Source of the DNA: Berberis thunbergii
Taxonomy: Eukaryota > Streptophyta > Magnoliopsida > Ranunculales > Berberidaceae
NCBI GenBank assembly: GCA_003290165.1
Contig: QNQO01000518.1
Location: forward strand, 124,001 to 188,000
Length of the DNA: 64,000 nt
Reading direction: 5' to 3'
A program made the translations under genes and the position numbers. Shown here in pieces: positions 1-25,406 of the stretch (within the stretch, counting starts at the first letter, position 1; every line of letters starts with the position of its first letter). The notes under the pieces were generated by a model. That model was not told the origin of the DNA. It ran no database searches and was given only the letters and a program-made list of their open reading frames with translations.

Positions 1-1456
1 ATAGAGCTAGGTGAATACATTAATTTATACTTGTCCGATCATTGTAAAAGAGTGAAATAGTTTGTCATAAGAAATATATGAATTGAGTCTGTGTTTTTTT
101 TTTTTTTGAAAAATGAGCTGGGGTTTTTAGGATGTCTGAACCTTATATTAATAAAATTCATTTTTTGAAAAGTGTACTTAGTAAGTGTACCGAACATGAC
201 AACCGATAAAACTCATTTTTCATGTTTTATTAGTTGAGTTTGTAATCAGTATTGTCAATTATGCATGCAAATGTTTTCAGATTTATTGTTACATTGCACA
301 TGTTAATTCGGGTAAATTTCTTACTTTAATTTTTATCCTCTTCAACCTCTCCCAGAAATGGCGTACTATTTGCTTCTGAATATTTAGATAAATTGCATGA
401 CAATCAGAATTCTAACTGAAGGTGTGTGTGAATCAATGTATTTGAGCTTAAGTGCCATGTTTCTTTCTCGTCGTTCACATAAAAGCTTGTCATCGTTGCA
501 GAAAGAGACGTTGTTAATCCTAACATTCAAGTTCCTCATGCTCCTTGCAATTCTAGCATTCATATTACCCGTGACTACGACATCTCCTCATGTTACTTAG
601 TACACTGGCAATGTTGCAATGGTTCACTAACCAAAGGACCACCTAAATGCCACACATTTGATGGTGCTATAACATACGCGAAATACTAGTTCCTAATGAG
701 ATCCATGATTTTATTTGAAAGTGATGTTACGTAGTCATTAGACTATGTGTGTTAGACAGACCTCTAAGTTAAATTCACCCCTTTCATTGAATTTTAAGGT
801 ATTCTATAGGGTGTTGAAGCAGATAAGCACCGTCAAAGGTGTGGAATTTTACATGGAATAACGTCTAATAAAAGGCGGTCATCACTACAAGTTTCTGGTC
901 TAGACACCAGTGATTGCGTTTCAGTCAAAATACTAGAATGGTGGCTAAATAAGTTTAGGCTTGAGTTTTGCTCAACGTAGAATGTCACATGGCAATAGCA
1001 TTTTTTTTCTTCTTTTTGTCAGAGAGATCTCCAAAAACACGATGAAGGTTTTTAACACCTACGCTATCTCCATAGACGACAGGCCTCCGTGCACTTATGA
1101 CAGCAAATCCTATTTAGAGTCCATGAGAATGTGCTCTAATTAGCTCTATTCAGGACAGTTTCATAACCCAACCTACTACAGAACTGTTTGAGTCACACTT
1201 CTAACCACAATTAGGTTCCATGTGGAACTGTTTGATTCACATCTCCTACCATAAATTAGGTCAAGTTGAGATGAAAGAAAACAATGCCCATCTAACTGTT
1301 TAGGTTATAATTACACCTTTAAACAAAGCAACTTTCAGCAATGTTTGATAAGGTTTTGTATATGATCACAGAGCATTGTATATGAAAAATACAAGTTTAT
1401 TTATCACATTTTGTTTGGAAGATTATACAATGTAACTCATAGCGCTGTTACGAATT
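1..1456. other. Intergenic flank downstream of the left STP copy
   Basis: AT-rich sequence lying 3' of the minus-strand transporter copy. Short open frames at 397-600 and 961-1143 have no recognisable domain, no splice context and ordinary AT-rich composition, so I do not call them genes. A phrase around an 'actgtttga' core is repeated about 60 bases apart near 1165-1260, probably a small local duplication. Nothing else is seen. Confidence 0.6.
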
Positions 1457-3827
1457 TTACACTATCTTAGCCTCATATTTTTCACCTATCCCGTCGTTAC
1501 TACCATCAAGTTCTGGAATAGATGGCATTATTTTCTTCCAGAACCAATGCTTTCTCCACAAGAGAATCATCTCTTCAATGGGCACGCCTTTGGTTTCGGG
1601 TAGGAACAGATATACAAAGATTGTCATGATAGTAATCCACCCGGCAAAGAACAGGAAAATCCCATTTTTAAAGGCACATAGGAGAGTAAGAAAAATCTGG
1701 GCAATGATAAAGGTAAAGAAAAGGTTAACGGCTACCGTAATACTTTGTCCAGCTGACCGAGTTTCTAATGGGAAAATCTCACTTGGAACAGTCCATCCAA
1801 GGGGACCCCATGACCATCCGAATGCTGCAACAAATAGGCAGACAACTACCACTACAAGAGCTGAGTAGCCTTTCGAGAGTTCCTTGTTGTCACCAAACTT
1901 CAAGCCTAAGATGATTGCTACTGTTATCTGTTTGAACAATCGAGGATAATGTGAATTATCTACATTTCAACATTGAAGCATAGAAGTGAAAAAAATGATT
2001 GTTCCTGTAGTTTACCTGGCATACAATCATTTGAATTCCACCACCGATTAGCAAAACCCGGCGACCCCATCTATCAACTGTTGCAATTGAAACAAGGGTA
2101 GATAAACAAAGAACCGCGCCAGTCAAAACTGAGGAGTAAAGTGAAGCATTCCCTCCGAAACCCATGCTTTGAAACAACACGGGCGCATAAAAGAGAATTG
2201 AGTTGATGCCTGTCAAAATCTGGAAAGTTGGCATGCAAATTGCCATAACCAACTGCGGTCTGTTCCTCTTCTCAAGGATGTTTCTGAATGGATGTTCAAT
2301 TGAGTTTGCAAGTCACTTGCATCAACCATATCTTGAAACTCTGCATTCACTTCATGAGTGCCTCGTATCTTCTCTAGAATTTTTCTTCCGGTTTCCCTTC
2401 TTCCTTGTTCTATTAGGCTGTTGGGTGTCTCTGGAAGCATGAGTCCTCCCACTGTCATGAGCAAAGCCGGTGCAGCAGCTAGTCCCAAGGAGAGCCTCCA
2501 TCCCCATGGGTGAATCTTCTCCGTTCCATAGTTGATCATGTTTGCGGTGAATATTCCAAGTGTTGTTGCTAGCTGAAACATCATGTTTAAGGCTCCCCGG
2601 AGATGGGTAGGTGCCATCTCTGATAGATACAATGGGACTGCCTTAAGAAATCGACAAGAAAAGTTAATCAGAAGTTGTCTAACATTCAAAAAAACCAAAT
2701 TCCATGATGAAAATATCCACAACCAATTGACATTCCTAAGTGTTCAACGTTATCAAGATACTCTCAGGACATCCGAAATTTATGACATTTAGGCCAAATG
2801 AAGTAATTTTCAGTGGACTAATGCCATTTTAACATTCAGAACAAGGGAAAATCTTTCAGAGTAAATTTGATCAAGCTTGCAAACAAAACAGGAGTGAGAT
2901 CTATGACTGGCGGAACAAGTTACGTAAATTTACCTGATTTCCAAATCCAATACCAACACCAAGCATAATCCGACCCAAAATTAGCATAGCCAGGTTTTGA
3001 GCAAAAGCATTGAGAATAGCCCCAATAAGGAAACTAATCCCACCACAGATTATACTTATGCGTCGACCATAACTCCTTGTTATAGGGGACGCTACCAGAG
3101 TCGCAACCAAACCAGCAAGATACAAAGAAGACGTAAACGCTGCAAGACCCTGGTTGTTGTATTTGCAGTAATTGTTCTCATGAGAATGGCCTTTCTTATG
3201 GAGAACCTTTTTGAAGAACTTTCCAAGAAAATCATCCATAGATGTTACTCCTCCTATCAAATTTACAAAACAACAAATTCGATAATAATTAGTACAAATT
3301 CGATCCATTCTTTCGAATTGGTTTGTTTTCAAGACTTTTCCAATATATGTTACTAAATTTGATCAGTTCCTACTCTCCTGGGTTTTTTTTTTCTTCTTCT
3401 TAAAACCTCAATTTCCATCACTATAGTGAACATCAGAAACATCATAAGTATGAATGAAGACTCATCAAAAGCGATTCGAATTTGAGTATTTCACTTGTCA
3501 TAAATTATGTTCCATATTGAGATCAAGTAAATGGATTGTATTAGTTTTCATGCTTAAACATCTCTGGGTTTTCATTCAAACACTCAGAATTTCCACCACT
3601 ACAACAACCACCAACCTCATCAACACCATAAGCATGAATGAAAATTTACTGAAACTGAAACAAACCCAGAGTAGAATTGTACCTGAAATACCAATATCAT
3701 AGCCAAAAATGGCGCCACCAATGGCGGCGACAATGCAAGCAATGACCACATAAGAGGTGACCTTCCCTTGATACTGCTCTGCTCTCTCCTTAGCCACCCC
3801 AGCAGGACCAAAAGAACCACCAGCCAT
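1457..3827 (-). pseudogene. STP7: STP7-like monosaccharide/H+ symporter, copy A, with a one-base frameshift in exon 3
   Basis: Major facilitator sugar porter of the plant STP family, closest in remembered sequence to Arabidopsis STP7, which is reported to prefer L-arabinose and D-xylose; it would act at the plasma membrane. Exons by splice sites: 3683-3827, 2934-3253, 2016-2641, 1457-1927. The introns are 429, 292 and 88 bases, all GT-AG. Visible motifs are [19 protein letters not shown] at the N-terminus, [27 protein letters not shown] after membrane helix 6, [19 protein letters not shown], and PETKG near the C-terminus. Exon 3 is 626 bases, whereas the same exon of copy B is 627. One G is missing between 2308 and 2309, after about residue 266. 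Translation then runs 31 residues out of frame and stops at 2213-2215, giving about 297 aa and losing helices 7-12. Everything beyond the shift is still open in the next frame, so the break is recent or is a sequencing error. Confidence 0.85.
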
Positions 3828-4470
3828 CTTTCACAACACACCACCACCACCTCTCTTAATTTTCTCTATTTGAGCTCACCAAACAGAACTCAAAACAGAT
3901 AACAAAAGCCAATTAATGGAATGTCAATGAGTGAGTGATTTGAATTTCCTTTCTTGTTGGATAGCTCAGCTTTATACTAAAACATCTCATCAACCCCACT
4001 TCTGTAACTACGGAAAAATAAATATTTTTGAAAGAAATTTAAATCTTGAAAATGACCTCACTTTGCCAAACAAAATCAACCTAGACTATTGACATTTTGT
4101 TGGCCTGGTAGGTGTGGAAGTGAGATTCCATTCCAAGGGGATTATTACTAAAGAAAAAAAAAACAGAGCACTAACAAAAATATTAGGAAATCAGGTTTTT
4201 GCAACTAGGATGATTTGACGTGATTGTGAAAGAATAAAAATTTCAAAGTGTTTATGTGTATCTCGAGATTGTAAAAAACTTTTTCTGATGATGCTTGAAT
4301 GCAAAACCCAATTTCCTAGCTTCACTCTTACGAGGTTATTAACCTCATGTCAGGGTGCTGGTTTTCGTCGTCAAATTAGCTCATCACATGTACATCTCGA
4401 GAACATCTATCGGTAGAAAGTAGAAACACATATATATATTATGCCATCTTATATAAATATCGTACAAAAT

Positions 4471-4549
4471 GGAGATGGAGATGGAGATGGGGATGTGCAG
4501 ATTCAGTCAAAATTTGTTTTTTTTGTTTTTGTTTTTGTTTTTGTTTTTG
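4471..4549. repeat. Two short microsatellites, (GGAGAT)n and (TTTTTG)n
   Basis: About four copies of a ggagat hexamer lie at 4471-4494. A run of tttttg units follows at about 4516-4549. They sit about 650 bases upstream of STP copy A, too far to be obvious core promoter elements. Confidence 0.8.
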
Positions 4550-5639
4550 GAAAGCAACAAAAATTGTTTTTTCTTCTCTGTTTGCTTACATATTGATGAG
4601 ATAAGGACTAATGAATGAAGGTTTGAATTGTTCTTAGTTTTGGGCAAGTTGGCAATTAATATAGTGTGATTAGTCCATTTTGATGTTGAAACTGGTTAAA
4701 CAAAAGTTATAGATAAGTAGTGCCATTTATATTTTGTTAACACAAATGTCAACTATAAGTTTTATCTGTATCAGGGGAGGTAATTATTGGTATTTTACAG
4801 GATTAAAACATCGCCATTCCAGGAAACAACTTGCAAATCTAACAATCTCTTATGTCGAACTCATTCCCAAGTTTTTTTGTTCTTCTCTTCTTTCTAGAGT
4901 TCGATTTTGGTAATCCTGTGGGCTGTAGGATCAAAGAATTGTATAGATTTTCTCTTCTATTGAAAATGACCATAATACTACCATAATATTTAATTAAACT
5001 TTGCTAGGGAATCAGGTTTTGCAATCAGGATGATGTGACAAGATTAAAATATGTTTTTTTCCAACCTCGAAGCATGCATAAATATTTTGAGAATTTTATC
5101 ATTCTTCCAAGATCACGCCATATAATTCTGGTTGCAGAATGACAAAACCTGATTTTCTAGAATTTTTGCATTAATTATTATAGGGCTAAATTACACTCAA
5201 AGTTGTACTTTCTTAATTTTCATAATACTAAATGTCAATGGAGGATTATATAATGTTATAGATATATGTAGAGATTCCCAATAAATATTTATCTTAAAAA
5301 AAAATCTTATTTTTAGTAATTCAAAATGAGACTCTAATTAATTTGATCAATTGACATGGTTTGACCTTTGATTTAATATACCAAAGTATACAAAAGAGGT
5401 TTGACTTTACAAGAACACAGCATGGACCATGAGAGTATTACATTCTCTTTTGCTCAGCACTTGTTGGCATGATTAATGCCATCTCAAATCCATTTGCATT
5501 ACATAGTTTAGTGCAATTCAATTATCAAATAATTGAAGTATCCGATAACCAAAATGTTTAACATAAAACTAATATAAGTGCATATGTTCACCCACATGCA
5601 CAACACATGAAAATGTGCAACGAGTTCGATGAGGTTAAT

Positions 5640-5790
5640 TATGAGATCCTGGAGTGGGTGAATCTGAGGATGAGGGGGTTGGTTGGAGTTCAATAGACTC
5701 AAGAAAGGTTAGACGAGTTACAAAGAGGGATATAGTCTCACATCACCTAAGTGCAGGAGGAGGATCATCTACTTATGTGCGTGGTTAAAA
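5640..5790 (+). mobile_element. Truncated LTR fragment of the TRIM family
   Basis: The stretch resembles the first half of the solo LTR at 25407-25645: a 'ggtgaatctgaggatgagg' segment, then 'gttagacgagttacaaagag', 'atagtctcacatcacctaa' and 'atctacttatgtgcg'. It stops at a poly-A run near 5787, so the 3' half is missing. The relationship was seen by eye. Confidence 0.6.
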
Positions 5791-7083
5791 AAAAAAAAAT
5801 CTTAACCAAGTAACAGTAGGCATTCCAAGTAAAATCCATTGGAAAGAGTTGCACGTATTTAAGGTAAAAGACATTAAAATCTTGACGTATCTCTCAGCCT
5901 CTTCACAAACGACACACATAAATAAGGCAGCATGATCCAACAAAACAGAAAAAAAATATCCCTTTACTTGGAGGAGTCTGCAAAGGAATGCAAGTTGGAG
6001 AGGAAAACATGTCATGGTCCATGGCTCCATGCTATCTTTACAACAAACCTAAAAAATCTTCCCCGAAATGGCGATGTTGGGGAATTTGCTTCCAACAAAT
6101 TTAGTATGTTGGGCACATTTTGTGTTGAGTTATCATGACCGTACATGTGATTAGACAACTTGTAATTCTTATCTGAATTATATATTTCGTTAAAAAAAAA
6201 CTTAACATCATGTACAGTCGTGATGCACCCACACCTATATAGAGTTATATACAATGGAGATATTTTTGTAAAGTGTGCAACCTGTGTAGCGCTTCTTGTT
6301 TAAACCATTGAATGCAATAACATCTATTGAGAAAATATGATATGGACCAATTGTTGGAAAAATCTAATATGTGTGGGCACACATATGTGTTTAACGTGTA
6401 ATGTTATCTTAAAGTATAACCCAAATAAATTGTGATCTAATATGATTAACAAAGTTAAGGTATTAAAATGTCATGGACTTAATGTGTAGATACAACTGGA
6501 AGATTGGAAAATCAAGACTCGTCTCTTTCTTGAAGTGCTATGATGGATTAAAGTACGCTTCCGTTTTATTCTTGATTGTTTTCTTCTCATTGTGCTAGTT
6601 TAGGCATAAGAAAATATAAACCAACCATAGTGTTATCATTATCATGTAGGTATGACTGTATAAGTAAAGAAAAACTAGTCAAAAAGTACTCCCATGATTT
6701 TGAGATATATAGTGAATTTCCACTAGAACAATGAAAATGACGTACCAGAGAGACTTATCATCTTCATCGTTGTTGCATATCAAACCCCTAAAAATAATTG
6801 TACATTTTATTGCACTCTTTGTAGCTCAACCCTCCTTACATCTTGCTCCCATTCAAATTTACATGTCTTCATATCAGCAGAAGCAACCATCATGAATGAA
6901 TAATCCTTCATGTGGTTAGCACCACCATCCTTTTAAATGCCTTTATTTCTCCCTAACTTATGGTCTGCCGTAACAATGTGATGTGCATGCCTTGTTGAAG
7001 CCTTCACTGTTATTCAAAATCCCAGTAATGTACCTTTTTTTTGTTTTACAACAACATCTGCTGTTTCAGAGGGATCGGTAATC

Positions 7084-9441
7084 TTATATTCTGTTTAGAT
7101 TACCAGTGTTCAAAATATCGTCGACTTCTGGAATAGTTGGCACTATAGACTTCCAGAACCAATGCTTTCTCCACAAGAGAATCATCTCTTCAATGGGGAC
7201 GCCTTTGGTTTCAGGTAGGAACAATAATACGAAAACAGTCATCACAGTAATCCAGCCAGCAAAGAATAGGAAAATACCAAATTTGAAGGCACATAGGAGT
7301 GTAAGGAAAGACTGGGCAATCAGGAAAGTGAAGAAGAGATTAACAGCTACTGTAATACTTTGTCCTGCTGATCGCGTTTCTAAGGGGAATATCTCGCTTG
7401 GCACTGTCCATCCAAGTGGACCCCATGACCATCCGAATGCCACAACGAAGAGGCAGATGACTATCACTACAACAACTGAGTAGCCTTTGGAGAGTACCTT
7501 GTCGTCACCCAACTTAAGGCCTAAGATTACCGCCACTATTATCTGTTTTCAGTAACAATAGAGAAGGTGTAAAATTCTAGAGTTCAACATTGAAATGAAC
7601 AATTGCGGTGTTGTTGTAGTACTTTACCTGGCATACGGTCATTATAACTCCACCACTGATTAGTAAAATGCGTCGACCCAATTTATCAACTGTTGCAATT
7701 GAAATAAACGTAGATAAACATAGAAATACACCAGTCAACACTGATGAGTAGAGTGAAGCATTCCCTCCAAAACCTATGCTCTGAAACAACACCGGGGCAT
7801 AGAAGAGAATTGAATTAATGCCTGTCAAAATCTGGAATGTTGGCATCAATATTGCCATAACCAACTGTGGTCTGTTCCTCCTCTCAAGGATGTTCCTGAA
7901 TGGGTGCTGAATCGAGTTTGCCAACTGACTAGCATCAATCATGTCTTGAAACTCTGCATTCACATTATGGGTCCCTCTTATCTTCTCGAGAACTTTTCTT
8001 CCTCTTTCTTCGAATCCTTGTTCTATTAGGTTATTGGGTGTCTCTGGAAGAAGGAACCCTCCCAGTGTCATGAGCAAAGCAGGTACAACAGCCAGTCCCA
8101 AGGACAGCCTCCATCCCCATGGATGGATCTTCTCCGTTCCATAATTGATCAAGGTGGCAATAAGATTTCCCATAGTTATCGCTAGCTGAAACATCATGTT
8201 TACGGCTCCTCGGAGATGCGTAGGTGCCATCTCAGATAGATACAAAGGGACTGCCTTAAGAAATTCCACACCAAAGTTAATCAGAAGGAAATCCAATAGG
8301 TCAATGAACGATACATTCCAATATACTTATATCACCTAGCTCAATTAGTCCAGACAATTCGAACTTAGCATTCCTCATAATTCATAACAGGCAATACAGA
8401 AAATAAAAATTCACAATACTACGGGTCGACCAAAAAGAAATGAAATGTATGTGGTAGAATTACCTGATTTCCGAATCCAATACCAAAACCAAGCATAATC
8501 CGGCCTAAAATTAAAACAGTCAGGTTCACAGCAAAAGCATCAAGAACAGCTCCTATTAGGAAGCTAATCCCACCAAAGATTATACTTGAACGGCGACCAT
8601 AATTCCTGGTTATAGGGGATGCTACCAGAGATGCAACCAAACCAGCAAGATAAAGAGAAGAGGTAAATGCCGCAAGTTTCTGGTTATTGTATTTGCAGTA
8701 ATTGTTCTCATGAGAGTGTCTTTTCTTATAGTATACTTCTTTGAAGAACTTCTCGAGGAAATCATCCATAGATGTCACTCCCCCTATTAATATACAAAGC
8801 CATAATTCAAGTTAGTTTTATCTCTTTTCCTCCGAAACAAATTCAATCAAGTCTTCCAATCGGTTTGTTTTCAAGACTTCCAATATTACTTCCTTTCTCA
8901 TTTCTTCATGAAAACTAGTCATTGTTCCATTCATTCTTTCAATTTGAACAATCATCTAACTAACACTGCTAATATCCAAAATCTCTTTCAAGCATTTGGT
9001 TGTATGTTAATACTACCTAAGTAAGAATTTTTCACATTTCAATTCAACAGTAGTTAATATCCAATATCTCTTTCAAGCATTTGGTTGTACGCTTCCATTG
9101 GTTTTCATTGTTTCTCACCGTTTACCAAACTGTTAAATTGCCAACTTATCTAAAAGCTTAAGCTGATAGAGAGTGCATATATCAAGATTGGGGTCTACGG
9201 AACGGGTGGAGTGAACTTCTAGTCTCAATACCAACATTCCAAAAAGTATGAATGAAAACTTAGTGAATTTGAAACAAACCCAGGATAGAAATGTACCTGA
9301 AATACCAATGTCATAGCCGAAAATGCCACCGCCGACAGCGGCGACAATGCAAGCAATGATAACATAAGTAGTGACCTTCCCTTGATAATGCTGAGCTCTC
9401 TCCTTGGCCACCCCAGCAGGAGCAAAAGACCCACCAGCCAT
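7084..9441 (-). CDS. STP7: STP7-like monosaccharide/H+ symporter, copy B, intact
   Basis: Proton-coupled monosaccharide transporter of the STP family, expected in the plasma membrane with 12 helices. Exons 9297-9441, 8464-8783, 7628-8254 and 7084-7542 sum to 1551 bases, encoding 516 aa (Arabidopsis STP7 is about 513). The introns are 513, 209 and 85 bases with GT-AG ends; the first splits the Gly codon of the [13 protein letters not shown] junction. Family motifs are FGYDIGISG at the end of exon 1, [26 protein letters not shown] in the central loop (most relatives have PETPNSL), [44 protein letters not shown] and PETKG at about residues 474-478. It is a tandem duplicate of the gene at 1457-3827, with the same intron positions and strand. 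Substrate preference (L-arabinose/D-xylose as reported for STP7, or hexose) cannot be read from the sequence. Confidence 0.93.
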
Positions 9442-9800
9442 CTTTTACAACACCAACTCTTTTCTTCTCTAAACACACAAAACATAAAAAAGATAACAAC
9501 ACCACCCAAGTGATGCAATGTGAGTTCCCTCAATTAGTTGTTGGTCTCTTTTGAGTTTTATGGGAAATCCTATGAACCCCACTTTCGGATCTCTCTGAAT
9601 AAAAGGTTGTAAAATGGTCGTTTTGGGAAAGAAAACCAACATAGACTATTGCTTGGTGAGGTTTGAAAGTGGTTGAGAGAAGTGCTCTGATCTTGGTCTT
9701 GAGATTTTCCCTCATGAAAGTCTGTCTTACAAGCTGAGAAACAGCCATCTGTCTTACAGTCTAGCTCTTATTAAAAAAAAAAATTTCAACCATTTTTTTT

Positions 9801-9955
9801 AAGGTTGAAAATCGAAATGATGAATGGGTTTTTCACCTTAACCGTGAATCGATCCGAGTTTGGTCAAGTTTAAAAATTTCAAACCAAAACAATTTTAAAC
9901 TGACCGAAAAGTTCGGTCAGTTTAGTCAATTTGGTCGATTTTTTATTCAACCCTA
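9801..9955. mobile_element. Short MITE, hAT-like, TAGGGTTGAA-terminus family (copy 1)
   Basis: A 155-bp element starting aaggttgaaaatcg and ending attcaacccta, which are imperfect inverted ends. The interior has the gaccgaaaagttcggtca palindrome. It belongs with the copies at 54780-55152 and 61285-61578, which share the ends and the ttcggt/accga-rich interior. The flanking 8-mers agree at only 6 of 8 positions. Confidence 0.6.
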
Positions 9956-10540
9956 CTTTTATTTATTTGGTTAAGTAGCGAGTTTATTAGTAACAACAAC
10001 ATTTAAAAAAAAATGGCATTACATAGATTTCCAAAGTCGTCAAAGACAAGCATCCACTTGGATTATGAGAAGTTAAAAAGGACACCGATCCGAGTAGTTG
10101 GGTATGCATAGCAAGATTTGTCCAATTGATTCGAGTATTCTCATATATTTGTTGTTGGTTGTATTAAAGTTATCCAGTATTAAGCTCATTTAAGGCAATA
10201 TATCAAAACATTTAAAACTTTGTGATATCATTATTTTCTATAAACAAAAAATCGAAATCATTCCAATATTTAACCAATCATATAATATATTTTTAAAGTA
10301 TAATCTCAATGAATTTAAATGCATCATCGTCATCTCTACAAACCATAACCACGTGTCTTCCTTCTCCGAGAAAATTTCTATGGGTTTCCAATTCAAAATT
10401 AATCTTCACTTAGACTATATAAAGCGTTTTCATTTTCTTATTCATAGGAAAAGAAAGTGAAGAGTCATCGTCATGAAGAAGAGAAAGGAGGATTGCTGAG
10501 TAAAGGGTTTTTATAGAATTCCAGAACCCACTAAAGATGC

Positions 10541-10613
10541 CGCAAGTTAGGTTTGAATCCATGACCTAGTAGTATCATCCGCCAAGCTCTAACTGTTGAG
10601 CTATCATGCCATT
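10541..10613 (-). mobile_element. tRNA-derived SINE head or tRNA pseudogene
   Basis: On the minus strand there is an A-box-like TAGCTCAACAGTTAGAG (complement of 10586-10602) followed by a B-box-like GGATTCAAACC (complement of 10550-10560) at tRNA-like spacing. No acceptor stem closes, so it is not a functional tRNA. Its 3' limit and target duplication are not clear. Confidence 0.5.
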
Positions 10614-11444
10614 AGCAATAATATTGTAACAAGAATATCTTTATTTTATATTTGAAAATTATTGCAAATGAGTCAAACATGTTCACAATTAACGTGACCT
10701 ACATTATATTCATGCATCAAGGTATGAATCTCATGACTTTAAAAACATGAAAGATATATTAATTGCGAAATTTGTGAATATAACGTTGAGTTTTGTTGCA
10801 CAACATAAAGCATGGTTAATACAAACACTGAAATAGAAGGCTTATACTGAAAGTTTATACCGAGGACTCGTACTAAATGTTGAGTTTCATGAAATCATTG
10901 ACTAAGATTCCACCCGATGACATGCACGGGAACAGTTGTGTGTAAAAGAAATGTGATAAAGTGCCAAGGAGATATCATCGCAAAATTTCCACTTTATAGA
11001 GAAGTGTCAAAAACTGTGGAGTTTGCTTTCGCGCCTGCTAGATATTGGGTTTTGTAATCTCAAGGTGTTCAAACTACCAAAAACTGTGCATATATACATA
11101 TATAAATAAAGAGTCAACAACGCTACCCTTATCTCAGACATATGCCAAGAAACTCAAGGTATTAGATTGTGATTTGAACAATAATTTACACCTTAAAACT
11201 TGGCAAAACTTCAGAGCTGGTGATGCTCGGTAATTCTGTTGACCTGCCATCTTAATTTTCATCTACGACAAAGAAGCAAAAAACATAAATTTCCCTATGT
11301 TCCAACTAGCCAAAGTGTATATACAGGGTCAAATAAACTTCTATATAAAAAACAATCAACTGTTGTGTTACTATAGATTTTGATATAGACCTGTAAAGTT
11401 CCCCTTACTGAGTACAATGCAATTAGGATGGCTTCAGCTTCCAC

Positions 11445-24189
<12,745 letters not shown>

Positions 24190-24427
24190 AGGAGAGAAGG
24201 AGGGAAGAGCAGAGTTTTTTTTTTTTTTTTTTTTTTTTGTTATGGAAATGTTGAGTGGAGTGGATTTCTCGCGCCACCAGAATAAATAAGTAGATATGGT
24301 TGGATGATACTATTTGGTTGTAAAATGCCAGGTCAGCCTCCCTCGCGGAGTCACTGTCCCATATCCACGGTGCTTATCAGGCATGATGCCAATGCACCTT
24401 AGAATTTCCCTTCGCATATTTTAGTGT

Positions 24428-24819
24428 CGGCTGTGACTTTTTAACACCACCATTTCGACCGAAGCATTTTAATACGTTGAAATGTAAGTCCACCTATTAC
24501 TATTGTTCTTCTTCTTCTCCACCTTCTATTCTCTCTTCAAAGCAACCAACGGAGTAGCTGCACCCCATCATCATTTTTCATGTTGTTTTTTCCCTTCTTT
24601 GTTTCTCTTATCTTCTATTTTTCTCTACCATGAAGTGAGAGGTGTGATCGACTGATGGATAGGGCGAGACAGAGTAGTGGTGGTGTTTTTTTTCTGAGAG
24701 ATAATGGAAAGAGAAGAGAAGTGGTAGTGATTTTTTTTTAATATATTGGTAGTGTCATTTAGTATGTTGTTATATGCTTAAAAAAATAATGAGTGTTGAT
24801 GTCAAAAAAGTCATTGTCG
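24428..24819. mobile_element. Mutator-like MITE, copy 1
   Basis: A 392-bp element with inverted ends CGGCTGTGACTTTTTAACAC and, in complement, CGACAATGACTTTTTTGACA, flanked by TTAGTGT at 24421-24427 and 24820-24826. The interior phrase around 24640-24690 (gtgatcgactgatggatagg, then agtggtggtgtt) matches the larger relative at 55530-56357. Confidence 0.65.
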
Positions 24820-25406
24820 TTAGTGTGTGTCTCTTCTTTGCTTTATTTTTTTGAAAATAAAATAATTAGCACTCTGAAATGTTTTGAGGTTAATTTGTTG
24901 TGAACAATTTCTTGAGAAAATGAAGTGAGATAAGATGTTACGCTATTATATAGAAGATAAATGTTTGGTGTTGGGTGTTGAAAGTTTTTAAAAGTGACAA
25001 GTGATAGAAACGTAGAGAGATAAAAAGAAATTGAGAGATTATCACATTTCTTAACATAATTCAAATATCATTTTAGGGAGTAAGTTTACTCGGCCATTTT
25101 TTATTTTATTTTTTACACTTTTTGCTTATTATCTTTAAAACACAGTCACAAACATTGTCTATATAAGGAGTAAAAATATTAAAAAAAAAAATGCTAACAA
25201 ACATGACTTGCTATAATTGCTGCATTGTAGGTTAAATAAATTTAACAAAAACTCAAATAATCTTTTATTTGCAACGTTTTCCCTACAAACTGATTATTGT
25301 TAGAAACATGTAAGTTTTGCATGTGTGATTTTTCATAGGTATAGGTGTATGTATACCACATTTTTTGTGCATATTTGTATGTGAAAAGAAATATGTACAC
25401 CACTTT

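Larger units (their letters stand above)
3828..7083. other. Spacer between the two STP copies
   Basis: Contains the upstream region of copy A (minus strand, just right of 3827) and the 3' flank of copy B. It is AT-rich, with two short simple repeats and one truncated TRIM LTR fragment (listed separately). Open frames at 5508-5702, 5785-6254 and 5932-6138 carry no recognisable protein features. No other gene is seen. Confidence 0.55.
9442..11444. other. Spacer between STP copy B and the adenylate kinase gene
   Basis: Holds the promoter side of STP copy B and the 3' flank of the adenylate kinase gene. It contains one hAT-type MITE (9801-9955) and a tRNA-derived SINE-like piece (10541-10613). 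Frames at 9530-9748 and 11045-11233 look like chance. Confidence 0.55.

Noticed and set aside
1578..1868. Plus-strand open frame opposite STP exon 4
   Set aside because: Shadow of the real minus-strand exon. The mirrored frame recurs opposite the same exon of copy B at 7106-7483.
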